DNA of 64,000 nucleotides from Microbispora sp. H11081. GTDB taxonomy: Bacteria > Actinomycetota > Actinomycetes > Streptosporangiales > Streptosporangiaceae. The stretch is from assembly GCF_012999535.1 (NCBI RefSeq), contig NZ_JABBWV010000021.1:1-64000 (forward strand). Direction: 5' to 3'. Below are positions 10,851-19,480 of the stretch, one piece after another. A program made the translations under genes and the position numbers. Position 1 is the first letter of the stretch. Each line of letters starts with the position of its first letter. Under the pieces are notes generated by a model. The model made no database searches. It had not been told where the DNA came from and saw nothing but the letters and a program-made list of their open reading frames with translations.

Positions 10851-11347
10851 GCGGACGCTCCTTCCAAGTTCTCCATGCGTGCGCGCACACGCGCCAGGCC
10901 GCGGGCGGACTGGCTCTTGACGGTGCCGACCGAGCAGCCGAGCAGCGCCGCGGTCTCGGCCTCGGACAGGTCCTCCCAGTAGCGGAGAACCAGGACGGCC
11001 CGCATGCGGGGCGGCAACTTCCTGAGTTCGGTCAGGAGCACGTCCCGCAGCCCGGGGTCGTGCGACTCCACGGGCGTCTCCGGCGGCTGGGCGAAGGTGA
11101 TCTCCTGGATCACCCTGCGCCGCCTGGCCTTGCTGATCGCGCCGTTCACCACGACCCGGCGCGCGTACGCCTCCGGGTTGTCGTGCCGGATGCGCGGCCA
11201 GTGCCGGTAGACCTTCTCCAGCGCGCTCTGGACCATGTCCTCGGCGTCGGTCGCCGAGGCGCCGCAGACCAGGATCGCGGTGCGCAGAAGAGCGGTGCTG
11301 CGCGCGGCCAGGAACTCGTCGAATGCCGCCTCGTCTTCTTCGGTCAT
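10847..11347 (-). CDS. ECF RNA polymerase sigma factor (SigE family)
   Basis: 166 residues, ATG at 11347 behind GGGGAG. Sigma region 2 contains TAILVCGASATDAEDMVQSA and the -10 contact helix ALEKVYRHWPRI. Region 4 has ALLGCSVGTVKSQSARGLAR, the -35 recognition helix. Regions 1.1 and 3 are missing, as in ECF factors. It is cotranscribed with the PASTA membrane protein, suggesting control by a cell-wall signal. No promoter match of its own was identified. Confidence 0.9.
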   Translation of the reverse strand: MTEEDEAAFDEFLAARSTALLRTAILVCGASATDAEDMVQSALEKVYRHWPRIRHDNPEAYARRVVVNGAISKARRRRVIQEITFAQPPETPVESHDPGLRDVLLTELRKLPPRMRAVLVLRYWEDLSEAETAALLGCSVGTVKSQSARGLARVRARMENLEGASA

Positions 11348-11421
11348 GAGCTCCCCTTTCGCCCCTCCCCAACGCGCCAACTCGGCAGCGGGTTGTCAGC
11401 GGAATGCGGCAACATATGGAG

Positions 11422-12441
11422 ATGGCACGTCCACTCGACACGCTCCCCAAGGCACATCTGCACCTGCACTTCACCGGCTCGATGCGGCATTCGACGCTGA
11501 TCGAGCTCGCCCGGGAGCAGGGCGTCCATCTCCCCGACGCGCTGGTGGAGGACTGGCCGCCGAAACTGCGGGCGACCGACGAGCGCGGCTGGTTCAGGTT
11601 CCAGCGGCTGTACGACATCGCGCGGTCGGTGCTGCGCCGTCCCGAGGACGTCTACCGGCTGCTGCGCGAGGCCGCGCAGGACGAGGCGCGGGAAGGCTCG
11701 CGCTGGCTGGAGATCCAGGTCGACCCGTCCGGGTACGCGAACCGCTTCGGCGGCCTGACCGAGACCCTCGAACTCGTCCTCGACGCGGCGGAGAAGGCGG
11801 CAGGCGAGTCCGGGACCGGCATCGCGGTGATCGTGGCCGCCAACCGCACGCGGCACACGCTCGACGCGAGGACGCTGGCCCGCCTGGCGGCGCGGTACGA
11901 GGGCAGGGGCGTGGTCGGCTTCGGCCTGTCCAACGACGAGCGGCGCGGCCGGGCCAGGGACTTCGAGCACGCCTTCCGCATCGCCAGGCGCGCCGGGCTG
12001 CTCGCGGTGCCGCACGGCGGCGAGCTGCTGGGCGCGGCGAGCGTCGCCGAGTGCCTCGACGACCTGGAAGCCGACCGGATCGGCCACGGGGTGCGCGCGG
12101 CCGAGTCGCCCCGGCTGATGGAACGGCTGGCCGACCGGCAGGTCACCTGCGAGGTGTGCCCGCTGTCGAACGTCGGCCTCGGGGTCGTCGAGCGCCCAGA
12201 GGACGTGCCGCTGCGGCGGCTGTTCGAGGCGGGGGTGCCGATCGCCCTCGGCGCGGACGACCCGCTGCTGTTCGGCGCCCGGCTGCTGCCGCAGTATGAG
12301 CTCGCCAGGAGCGCGTACGGCTTCACCGACGCCGAGCTCGCCGAGCTCGCCCGGCAGTCGATCAGGTCGTCGGCGGCGCCCGAGGGGGTCAAGAAGGATC
12401 TGCTGTCCGAGATCGACGGCTGGCTCGCCTCCCCCGGCTGA
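11422..12441 (+). CDS. add: Adenosine deaminase family protein
   Basis: 339 residues from the ATG at 11422 (ATGs at 11404 and 11416 are in frame). It deaminates adenosine to inosine in purine salvage, if substrate specificity follows the family. Metal and catalytic residues are visible: HLHLHFTG (zinc His pair), the His in AVPHGGELLG, a His in IGHGVR, and the Asp pair in LGADDPLLFG. The usual HLHLDG is HLHFTG here, a variant common in one actinobacterial subgroup. No clear ribosome site precedes the start. Divergent from the ECF sigma gene. Confidence 0.88.
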   Translation: MARPLDTLPKAHLHLHFTGSMRHSTLIELAREQGVHLPDALVEDWPPKLRATDERGWFRFQRLYDIARSVLRRPEDVYRLLREAAQDEAREGSRWLEIQVDPSGYANRFGGLTETLELVLDAAEKAAGESGTGIAVIVAANRTRHTLDARTLARLAARYEGRGVVGFGLSNDERRGRARDFEHAFRIARRAGLLAVPHGGELLGAASVAECLDDLEADRIGHGVRAAESPRLMERLADRQVTCEVCPLSNVGLGVVERPEDVPLRRLFEAGVPIALGADDPLLFGARLLPQYELARSAYGFTDAELAELARQSIRSSAAPEGVKKDLLSEIDGWLASPG

Positions 12442-12450
12442 GTTCGCGCC

Positions 12451-13197
12451 TCATCGAACCGAGGAGGCGATCCGCACGGCCTCGTCGCGGTCCGGGCCCT
12501 CCAGCCGCAGGCCGACCAGGTTGTGCTGCCAGATGAGCGTAGGCCCCGCCGCCCGCTCCTCGTGCGGCGCGCCGCCGCCGTACGGCACGTAGGACACGCC
12601 GTGGGGCTGCTGGATCCACCAGCCGCCGACGGCGGCCACCTGCTCGGGGAACGGCTCGCCGAGCTCCTTGCGCCAGACGACGCCCAGCGTCCCGTCGAAC
12701 TCGTCGAGCCGGACTCCCGGCCACAGCAGCGTCACCACCCGGCCGCCGTCGGCGAGCCGCACGTCGGCCGGATCCCCCAGCGCGGTGGGCACGGCGATGG
12801 GGAACCGTGCGGTCCGCCGCGCCTCCTCCAGCGTCACCCTGCGCTCGCCGGGCAGCGGGCCCGGCACCCCCGTGGGCAGCGGCCCCGGCCCTGCGACGCG
12901 GATCTCCACGCCCGCGAAGCGCAGCACGGACACCACCGCGGCCCGGCCCTGCGGGGTGGCCCCCAGCAGCACGGCCATCAGGACCGCCACCGACGCCGCC
13001 AACGCCCGCGGCGTCGGCCGCCGGCCGGCCCACCACCCGTGAACGCGCCGATCCGGCCTTGCCCGCTCGCCCTCCAGCCGGGCGCGTACGGCGCGGGCGA
13101 CGTCGGCGGGGGGCGGCGCGGGCACGGTCAGGCCGGCGCCCAGAGCGCGCAGGCGGGCGTCGAGCGCCTCCCGCTCGTCGTCATCCGAGATGCTCAC
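12451..13197 (-). CDS. Predicted single-pass membrane anti-sigma-like protein
   Basis: 248 residues with a cytoplasmic N-terminus (about 1-62), one membrane helix (RALAASVAVLMAVLLGA) and an extracytoplasmic domain of about 160 residues with many Trp/Gly (AAVGGWWIQQPHGVSYVPYG). The start lies inside the end of the ECF sigma gene (17-base overlap), so the pair is one transcription unit. No cysteine zinc motif is present. The regulatory role is inferred from gene order; the ligand is unknown. Confidence 0.8.
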   Translation of the reverse strand: MSISDDDEREALDARLRALGAGLTVPAPPPADVARAVRARLEGERARPDRRVHGWWAGRRPTPRALAASVAVLMAVLLGATPQGRAAVVSVLRFAGVEIRVAGPGPLPTGVPGPLPGERRVTLEEARRTARFPIAVPTALGDPADVRLADGGRVVTLLWPGVRLDEFDGTLGVVWRKELGEPFPEQVAAVGGWWIQQPHGVSYVPYGGGAPHEERAAGPTLIWQHNLVGLRLEGPDRDEAVRIASSVR

Positions 13198-13723
13198 GGC
13201 CCACCTCCTCCCGCAGGCGCCGCAGGGCCCGGAACGTCCGCGACTTCACGGTGCCGAGCCGTACGCCGAGGACCTCGGCCGTCTCCGCCTCGGACAACTG
13301 CAGGAAATACCGGCAGACCACGGCCTCGCGTTCCCCCTGGGGCAGCGCGCGTACGGCCTCCAGCAGGCGGGACCTGCCGTCGGCCGCCACGGCCACGCTC
13401 TGCGGGTCCTCGGGTCCGTACGGCTCCCGCTCGCGGCCCAGCCGTACGGCGAGGTCGGAGCGGCGGCCGCGGGAGCGGGTGAGGTCGTGGGTCTCGTTGG
13501 CCACGATGCGCAGCAGCCAGGGCCGGAATGGCGAGCCCCGGCGGAAGCCCTTCAGGTGGCGGAACGCCTTGACGAACGCCTCCTGGACGACGTCCTCCGC
13601 CTCGGCCGCCGCGCCCAGCAGGTGCGCCGTGCGGTGGGCGACCGCGCTGTACCGGGTGACCAGGACTTCGTAGGCGTCGAGGTCACCGGCCAGGGCACGG
13701 GTCACTGCTTCGTCGTCATCCAT
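13181..13723 (-). CDS. ECF RNA polymerase sigma factor
   Basis: 180 residues with region 2 (AEDVVQEAFVKAFRHLKGF), the WLLRIVANETHDLTRSRGR helix and region 4 (AETAEVLGVRLGTVKSRTFR). It belongs to the common sigma-70 ECF type without region 1.1. It is directly followed by a membrane protein that overlaps it, the usual sigma/anti-sigma layout. It is distinct from the SigE-type factor at 10.8 kb, so the window encodes two such switches within 3 kb. Confidence 0.92.
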   Translation of the reverse strand: MDDDEAVTRALAGDLDAYEVLVTRYSAVAHRTAHLLGAAAEAEDVVQEAFVKAFRHLKGFRRGSPFRPWLLRIVANETHDLTRSRGRRSDLAVRLGREREPYGPEDPQSVAVAADGRSRLLEAVRALPQGEREAVVCRYFLQLSEAETAEVLGVRLGTVKSRTFRALRRLREEVGREHLG

Positions 13724-13898
13724 TTGGGGGGCGAATCGGGGCGGATCTGCGGACGGAGGTGCAGCCTACGAGCAGCGGGGCATTCCGTCCACAGCGCCGC
13801 AGGCCGCACGCGAGCGGGCCCCTGCGGCGAAGCGGATACCCGCCGATGGGGTGGGCACTACACTTTCCAAGTCCGTCAGCGTGTAGATCGAGGATCTT

Positions 13899-14630
13899 AT
13901 GTCTGGGTATGACCGAGTAGTCCAGCCCGCGGCCGGAGACGAGGCTCTGGAGAACCACCTCGGCGGCGACGAGGCCAAGAACTACCGGCAGTACGAGTTC
14001 GACATGGTCGCGCCGCACGTGGGGCGGTCGCTGCTGGAGATCGGCTCGGGTCTCGGGCATTTCGCCGAGCAGTTCCTGCCGCGCCTGGACAGGCTCGTGG
14101 TGAGCGACTTCGATCCTTACTGCGTCGAGCAACTGCGCAAGAGGTTCGCGGACCGCGACGACGTGTCGGTGCTCCAGTTCGGGCTGCCGACCGACATCCC
14201 GCTGGCCGACCCGGTCGACACCGTCGTGATGATGAACGTCCTCGAGCACATCGAGGACGACGCGGAGGCGCTGCGGTCGCTGGCCAGGGTCACCGCCCCC
14301 GGCGGCAGGATCGTCATCTGGGTGCCCGGCTACATGCAGCTCTACGGGGACTTCGACCGCAAGGTGGGGCACGTCACCCGCTACACCCCCGCCACGCTGC
14401 GCAAGACGGTCGTCGCCGCGGGACTCGACATCCAGGTGCTCAAGCCGATCAACTTCCTCGGCGGCATCGCGTGGTGGGCGGCCGTGCGGCGGGGCGGCGT
14501 GGGGTATCCCGACCCCCGGCTCGTGAAGATCTACGACAGGACCGTCGTGCCGATGACCCGGCTCATCGAGCGGTTCGTCCGCCCGCCGTTCGGCCAGACC
14601 GTGTTCTGCGTCGCCAGGGTGCCCGGGTAG
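13899..14630 (+). CDS. Class I SAM-dependent methyltransferase
   Basis: 243 residues. The SAM-binding motif I is LLEIGSGLGHFAEQF (about residue 45), with an acidic motif II in VVSDFDPYC. Motif IV/post-IV is TVVMMNVLEHIEDDAEAL, characteristic of the UbiE/Methyltransf_23 group. The C-terminal part has a hydrophobic stretch (PINFLGGIAWWAAV). The substrate is unknown. It starts ATG at 13899 after a 175-base gap from the sigma factor, with no obvious partner gene. Cytoplasmic or membrane-associated. Confidence 0.85.
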   Translation: MSGYDRVVQPAAGDEALENHLGGDEAKNYRQYEFDMVAPHVGRSLLEIGSGLGHFAEQFLPRLDRLVVSDFDPYCVEQLRKRFADRDDVSVLQFGLPTDIPLADPVDTVVMMNVLEHIEDDAEALRSLARVTAPGGRIVIWVPGYMQLYGDFDRKVGHVTRYTPATLRKTVVAAGLDIQVLKPINFLGGIAWWAAVRRGGVGYPDPRLVKIYDRTVVPMTRLIERFVRPPFGQTVFCVARVPG

Positions 14631-14722
14631 GGCGCCCATCGGGTTCCGTACGCCACGGGAGCAGTCCGCCCGGAATCCCGAATTGCGCGACAAAGGCCTC
14701 CTGCCTGCACAATGGGTCCCGC

Positions 14723-15421
14723 ATGAGTGAAACCAGGATCCTCGTGGTCGAGGACGAGCCGAACATCCGGGACATCGTGGAAGTCGCCTTGCGATTCCAC
14801 GGCTTCCGGGTGACGGCCGTGGGCACAGGGGCCGCGGCGCTCGCCGAGGTCGTGCGGGACCAGCCCGATCTGGTCGTCCTCGACGTCATGCTCCCCGACA
14901 TCGACGGCTTCGAGGTGTGCCGGCGGATCCGGGCCGGCGGCGTCCATCCTCCTGTGATCTTCCTCACCGCCCTCGACGCGGTCGCCGACACCGTACGCGG
15001 GCTGACCCTCGGCGGCGACGACTACGTCACCAAGCCCTTCTCCGTCGAGGCGCTGGTCGCGCGGATCCGCGCCGTGCTGCGCCGTACGAGCGTGCCGGAG
15101 GCCGAAGAGCGGGCGCACGGGCCGATCCTCCAGGTCGCCGACCTCGAGCTCGACGAGGCGCGCTGGGAGGTGCGGCGCGGCGGCGTCCCGGTCGAGCTGT
15201 CGCCGACCGAGTTCCGCCTGCTGGCCTTCCTGATGGCGAACGCCGGCCTGGTGCTCACCAAGCGGCGCCTGCTCGAGGAGGTCTGGGGATATGGCGGCAG
15301 CTCGCAGGTGCTGGAGACCTACATCTCCTACCTGCGCCGCAAGCTCGACCCGCTGGGTCCGCCGCTGATCCACACCCAGCGCGGCATCGGATACGCGCTA
15401 CGCCCGCCGCAGGGCACGTGA
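14723..15421 (+). CDS. Two-component response regulator, OmpR/PhoB family
   Basis: 232 residues. The receiver domain (1-120) has acidic pocket residues in VVEDEP, phosphoacceptor Asp54 in LDVMLPD and Lys104 in DDYVTKPFS. The C-terminal winged helix (about 135-230) contains ELSPTEFRLLAFL and the recognition region YLRRKLDPLG. The ATG at 14723 has no Shine-Dalgarno. A CACAAT hexamer ends nine bases upstream, suggesting a leaderless or near-leaderless transcript. The partner kinase starts seven bases after the stop. Confidence 0.94.
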   Translation: MSETRILVVEDEPNIRDIVEVALRFHGFRVTAVGTGAAALAEVVRDQPDLVVLDVMLPDIDGFEVCRRIRAGGVHPPVIFLTALDAVADTVRGLTLGGDDYVTKPFSVEALVARIRAVLRRTSVPEAEERAHGPILQVADLELDEARWEVRRGGVPVELSPTEFRLLAFLMANAGLVLTKRRLLEEVWGYGGSSQVLETYISYLRRKLDPLGPPLIHTQRGIGYALRPPQGT

Positions 15422-15428
15422 CGGGCCC

Positions 15429-16817
15429 GTGATGTCGCTCAGGACGCGCCTGCTCGCCGGACTGCTGGGAGTGAGCGCGGTCCTGCTCGTCGTGCTGTCC
15501 CTCGTCAGCGTCGTCGTCCTGCGCGGCCACCTGCGTACGCGCCTGGAGGGGCAGGTGGTGGCGGCGACGGTCACCGCCGCGCGCCGGGTGGTCGTGGGGG
15601 ACCCGCTCGCGCAGGCGCTGACGGGCTCCACCTACGCCGTCGCCGCCTACGACCTCACGGAGAACCGTGCCCATCTGATGGGCGGGGACGCCGACGACGC
15701 CGCGGTCGTTCCCGGCCTGGCGGAGCGGCTCGGCAGGGACGTGCTGCTGGCGTACGCCGCGCAGGGCAGCACCTTCGACCTCGACCCGAGCCGCGGCCGC
15801 GAACTGATCGCGGCCGCGTCGCTGTCGCCGAGCGGCCTGCGGGTGGTGGTCGTCGCGGTGCCACTGGACGCGGTCGACGACCCGGTGCGCCACCTCCTGA
15901 TCAGCGAACTGGCGACCGGCGGGGTGCTGATCCTGCTGCTGGCGGCGGGTGGCCGGTTGCTGATCGCGGGTGGCCTGGCGCCCCTCGGCAAGATGGCGCG
16001 GACCGCGCGTCTCGTGGCGGAGCGAGGCGACCTGTCTGCCCGGATGCCGGAGGGCCCTTCCGAGGTCGGCAGGCTCGGCGCGGCGATCAACCTCATGCTC
16101 GACCGGATCGCCGGCGCGTTCCGCGACCGCCAGGCGTCGGAGGACCGCGTGCGCCGGTTCGCCACCGACGCGTCCCACGAGCTGCGGACTCCGCTGTCGA
16201 CCATCTCGGGTTACGCGGAGCTCTACCGAGCCGGGGCGATCCCGCCGGAGGACCTGCCCAAGATCATGGGACGGATCGAGGCCGAGGCCAACCGCATGGG
16301 CCGCCTGGTGGGCGAGATGCTGGAGCTCGCGCGGCTCGACCGGGGCGCCGCGCTCGCCCTGAGCGAGACCGACCTGGCCGAGATGGCCCGCGAGGTGGCG
16401 GCGGACTCGATCACTCTCGATCCCGCCCATCCCGTGACGGTGGACGCCCCGGTCTCCCTGGTCGCGACCGTGGACGAGGCCAGGGTCCGCCAGGTGCTCG
16501 TCAACCTGCTCGGCAACGTGCGCGCGCACACCCCGGAGGGCACGAAGACCGCCGTACGGCTGGCGCGCGTCCGGGACTCGGTGACGATCGAGGTGCGCGA
16601 CAACGGTCCCGGCATGCGCCAGGAGCAGGCGGAACGCGCCTTCGACCGGTTCCAGCGGGGAGAGGACCACCTGTCCGGCGGCGCGGGGCTCGGCCTGTCG
16701 ATCGTGAAGGCCATCGTGGAGGCGCACGGCGGGCGATGCCGGATCGACTCCTCTCCCGGCGGGGGCACCTCCGTACTGATCGGGCTCCCCGCGGTGCAAG
16801 AGGCTACTGGCGGGTAG
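15429..16817 (+). CDS. Sensor histidine kinase (HAMP, HisKA, HATPase)
   Basis: 462 residues. N-terminal membrane helix (about 8-32), an extracytoplasmic sensor loop of ~125 residues and a second helix (about 165-190). A HAMP linker follows, then HisKA with the phospho-His in TDASHELRTPLSTISGY, then the ATPase domain with N box VNLLGNVRAHT, G1 box EVRDNGPGM and G2 box GAGLGLSIVKAI. It starts GTG 15429 or ATG 15432, seven to ten bases after the response regulator, so the two form an operon. The sensed signal is unknown. Confidence 0.94.
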   Translation: MMSLRTRLLAGLLGVSAVLLVVLSLVSVVVLRGHLRTRLEGQVVAATVTAARRVVVGDPLAQALTGSTYAVAAYDLTENRAHLMGGDADDAAVVPGLAERLGRDVLLAYAAQGSTFDLDPSRGRELIAAASLSPSGLRVVVVAVPLDAVDDPVRHLLISELATGGVLILLLAAGGRLLIAGGLAPLGKMARTARLVAERGDLSARMPEGPSEVGRLGAAINLMLDRIAGAFRDRQASEDRVRRFATDASHELRTPLSTISGYAELYRAGAIPPEDLPKIMGRIEAEANRMGRLVGEMLELARLDRGAALALSETDLAEMAREVAADSITLDPAHPVTVDAPVSLVATVDEARVRQVLVNLLGNVRAHTPEGTKTAVRLARVRDSVTIEVRDNGPGMRQEQAERAFDRFQRGEDHLSGGAGLGLSIVKAIVEAHGGRCRIDSSPGGGTSVLIGLPAVQEATGG

Positions 16818-16857
16818 GTAACGGGTACAGCTCGTTTCACCGCCGAGGAGGTCGAGG

Positions 16858-18735
16858 ATGACGACCGATTACGCCAAGGCCAGGGAGGTGGCCGAGCAGG
16901 CGCGCGAGACGGAATGGACCCGCCCGAGCTTCGGCAGGCAGCTCTTCCTCGGGGACTTCCGGCTGGACCTCGTGTATCCCGCTCCCCGCCTCACCGAGGA
17001 GCAGGTCAAGAAAGGGGACGACTTCCTGCGCGCCCTGCGGGCGTTCCTGCTGGAGAAGGTCGATCCCGCGCTCATCGAGCGCACCGCCGTCATCCCGGAC
17101 GAGGTGATCAAGGGTCTGGCGGCGATCGGCGCGTTCGGCATGACCATCGAGGAGGAGTACGGCGGGCTGGGCCTCAGCCACCTCTACTACTGCAGGGCGC
17201 TGGAACTCGTGACGTCGTGCTCCCCCGCGCTCAGCGCGCTGCTGTCGGCCCATCAGTCGATCGGGGTGCCGCAGCCGCTGCGGCTGTTCGGCACCCCCGA
17301 GCAGAAGCGCCGGTTCCTGCCGCGCTGCGCCCGCGGCGAGATCTCGGCGTTCCTGCTCACCGAGCCCGACGTCGGGTCGGACCCCGCCCGCCTGTCCACG
17401 ATCGCCGTACGCGACGGCGACGCGTACGTCATCAACGGCGTCAAGCTGTGGACGACCAACGGCGTGGTGGCCGACCTGCTGGTCGTGATGGCCAGGACGG
17501 GAACGAAGATCTCGGCCTTCGTGGTCGAGGCCGACGCTCCCGGCATCACCGTCGAGCAGCGCAACCAGTTCATGGGCCTGCGCGGGATCGAGAACGGCGT
17601 CACCCGGCTGCACCAGGTGCGGGTGCCGGTGGAGAACCTGATCGGCCGCGAGGGCCAGGGCCTCAAGATCGCCCTGACCACGCTCAACACCGGGCGTCTC
17701 TCGCTGCCCGCCACCTGCGTCGGCGCCGCGAAGTGGGCGACGAAGATCGCACGTGAGTGGGGGCGCGAGCGGGTCCAGTGGGGGCGGCCGGTCGGCCAGC
17801 ACGAGGCGGTGGCCCGCAAGGTCGCCTTCATCGCCGCCACCACGTACGCGCTGGAGTCAGTCGTCGACCTCGCCGCCCGGATGGCCGACGACGAGCGGAA
17901 CGACATCCGGATCGAGGCCGCGCTGGCCAAGCTGTACGGCTCCGAGCTGGCCTGGCGGCTGATGGACGAGCTCGTGCAGATGAGGGGCGGACGCGGCTAC
18001 GAGACCGCCGAGTCGCTGCACGCCCGCGGCGAGCGCGGCGTGCCGGCCGAGCAGATGCTGCGCGACCTGCGGATCAACCGCATCTTCGAGGGCTCCACCG
18101 AGATCATGCATCTGCTCATCGCCCGCGAGGCGGTGGATGCCCACCTGTCGGTCGCGGGCGAGCTCGTCGACCCGAAGGCCGGCCTGCGGGCCAAGGGCAG
18201 GGCGGCCACCCGGGCCGGCGCCTTCTATGCCAGGTGGCTGCCGAGCCTGGTGACCGGGCCTGGCCAGGTGCCCACGTCGTACGCCGAGTTCGGGCCGCTG
18301 GCCCCGCACCTGCGGTACGTCGAGCGGACCAGCCGCAAGCTCGCCAGGTCCACGTTCTACGGCATGTCCCGCTGGCAGGCGCGGCTGGAGCACAAGCAGG
18401 GGTTCCTGTCGCGGATCGTCGACATCGGCGCCGAGTTGTTCGCCATCACCGCGGTCTGCGTGCGCGCCCAGGAGGAGTCGGCCGAGTTCGGGCGCAAGCC
18501 GTACGAGCTCGCGGACACCTTCTGCCACCAGGCCAGGCAGCGGGCCGACGCGTTGTTCGACCGGCTGTGGGACAACACCGACGCCCAGGACGTGCGGCTG
18601 GCCCGCCGGGTGCTCGACGGGCGGTACACGTTCCTGGAGGAGGGCATCGTCGACCCGTCGCTGGAGGGCCCGTGGATCGCCCAGCAGCGCACCGGGCCTT
18701 CGACGTTCGAGGATGTCCACCGGCGAATCGGCTGA
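16858..18735 (+). CDS. Acyl-CoA dehydrogenase family protein (long form)
   Basis: 625 residues, longer than the usual ~380. FAD-dependent alpha,beta-oxidation of an acyl-CoA thioester is the family reaction. Motifs include IEEEYGGLGLSHLYYCRALE, LTEPDVGSDPARLSTIA and LWTTNGVVADLLVVMARTG. The C-terminal FAD motif is MRGGRGYETAESL with RINRIFEGSTEIMHLLIARE. After about residue 430 comes an extra helical domain of ~190 residues, as in the very-long-chain/ACAD9-like class. GAGGAGG lies before the ATG. The substrate is not predictable. Confidence 0.9.
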   Translation: MTTDYAKAREVAEQARETEWTRPSFGRQLFLGDFRLDLVYPAPRLTEEQVKKGDDFLRALRAFLLEKVDPALIERTAVIPDEVIKGLAAIGAFGMTIEEEYGGLGLSHLYYCRALELVTSCSPALSALLSAHQSIGVPQPLRLFGTPEQKRRFLPRCARGEISAFLLTEPDVGSDPARLSTIAVRDGDAYVINGVKLWTTNGVVADLLVVMARTGTKISAFVVEADAPGITVEQRNQFMGLRGIENGVTRLHQVRVPVENLIGREGQGLKIALTTLNTGRLSLPATCVGAAKWATKIAREWGRERVQWGRPVGQHEAVARKVAFIAATTYALESVVDLAARMADDERNDIRIEAALAKLYGSELAWRLMDELVQMRGGRGYETAESLHARGERGVPAEQMLRDLRINRIFEGSTEIMHLLIAREAVDAHLSVAGELVDPKAGLRAKGRAATRAGAFYARWLPSLVTGPGQVPTSYAEFGPLAPHLRYVERTSRKLARSTFYGMSRWQARLEHKQGFLSRIVDIGAELFAITAVCVRAQEESAEFGRKPYELADTFCHQARQRADALFDRLWDNTDAQDVRLARRVLDGRYTFLEEGIVDPSLEGPWIAQQRTGPSTFEDVHRRIG

Positions 18736-18757
18736 CGACGACCGAGGGCAACGCGAC

Positions 18758-18789
18758 GGCCCCGCCCCGCGCGAGCGCGGGACGGGGCC
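18758..18789. terminator. Bidirectional terminator between acyl-CoA dehydrogenase and secreted peptide gene
   Basis: Inverted repeat with 15-base arms (18758-18772 and 18775-18789, one mismatch) around a tiny loop, between converging genes. Confidence 0.7.
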
Positions 18790-18804
18790 GTGGTCGGTCT
18801 GGGA

Positions 18805-18963
18805 TCACACGTCGTAGCAGTACATCCAGCCGTGGCCGGAGACCCAGCAGCGGTACCAGCCCTCGGGGGCCTTCGCCTGGGCCGGGGCGGACAGAACGCC
18901 GAAGGTGGTGACCGCGATGGCGGTGGTGGCGAGGACGGCCGCGGCGCGCTTGATGGACTTCAC
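18805..18963 (-). CDS. Small secreted peptide precursor (52 aa, two cysteines in mature part)
   Basis: GTG start at 18963 behind ACAGGAGAG. The product begins with a clear Sec signal: KSIKRAA, hydrophobic core VLATTAIAVTTFGVLS and cleavage site APAQA. The predicted mature peptide is only about 22 residues, KAPEGWYRCWVSGHGWMYCY followed by DV. It has two cysteines ten residues apart, three Trp and three Tyr. The cysteines could form one disulfide outside the cell. I do not recognise the family. The gene stands alone between a terminator and a 296-bp gap. An upstream longer frame to 19023 lacks a ribosome site. Confidence 0.7.
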   Translation of the reverse strand: MKSIKRAAAVLATTAIAVTTFGVLSAPAQAKAPEGWYRCWVSGHGWMYCYDV

Positions 18964-19259
18964 TGGAATCTCTCCTGTACGGGGAACGTCTCTTTTGACA
19001 TCTCCGAGTACACAGGAGGCCACTTGTCAGAACCTGGCGGGCGACTTGGAGACCACTTGGACGGGTCTGAGCCCTGAAAAACCCTTTGTGGCACGATGCG
19101 GCGGCTTGTTACTGTCACCCGCATGTGGATTCTGTACGGCGACCGCTGATCAGCCTCTGAGACGCTGATCCGCTCAGCTTTTCCGGCCCTGTCCATCCGA
19201 CGCGGCAGCTGAGTGACGGCACCTCGGTGCCGCGTTCCCGACGTACCAGGAGATCCCTT

Positions 19260-19409
19260 ATGCGTACTCGCATGTCCGGCAAGAGCGGCAAGAAGCAGAA
19301 CCCGCGCACGCCGCAGCCCCAGCGCTCCTTCCCACCGCCGCCGCGTCAGGTCCCGGCCCCGCCCATGCGGCCGGTACGGCCGCCGCGGCGGCTGCCCAAG
19401 GGCAGGTAG
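19260..19409 (+). CDS. Small basic proline-rich protein (49 aa)
   Basis: The ATG at 19260 has a near-perfect AGGAGA seven bases upstream. The 49-residue product has about 13 Arg/Lys and a proline-rich centre (SFPPPPRQVPAPPMRPVRPP); it is cationic and probably disordered. There is no signal peptide. A strong terminator follows 26 bases after the stop, so it looks like a complete monocistronic gene. In the 296-bp region before it I see a small hairpin (19217-19232) but no confident promoter. The function is unknown. Confidence 0.55.
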   Translation: MRTRMSGKSGKKQNPRTPQPQRSFPPPPRQVPAPPMRPVRPPRRLPKGR

Positions 19410-19435
19410 ACGGCCACCACCATCCGCAGACGAAG

Positions 19436-19471
19436 GACAGGGCACCCCGGCGATCGCCGGGGTGCCCTGTC
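19436..19471. terminator. Perfect 36-bp palindrome, bidirectional terminator
   Basis: Positions 19436-19453 are the exact reverse complement of 19454-19471. It lies between the small proline-rich gene and the converging thiolase gene. The fold would be a ~16-bp GC-rich stem. Confidence 0.8.
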
Positions 19472-19480
19472 TCGTGAGCG

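Noticed and set aside
15255-16799. 514-aa minus-strand frame opposite the histidine kinase
   Set aside because: The plus strand has all kinase motifs; the antisense product has none.
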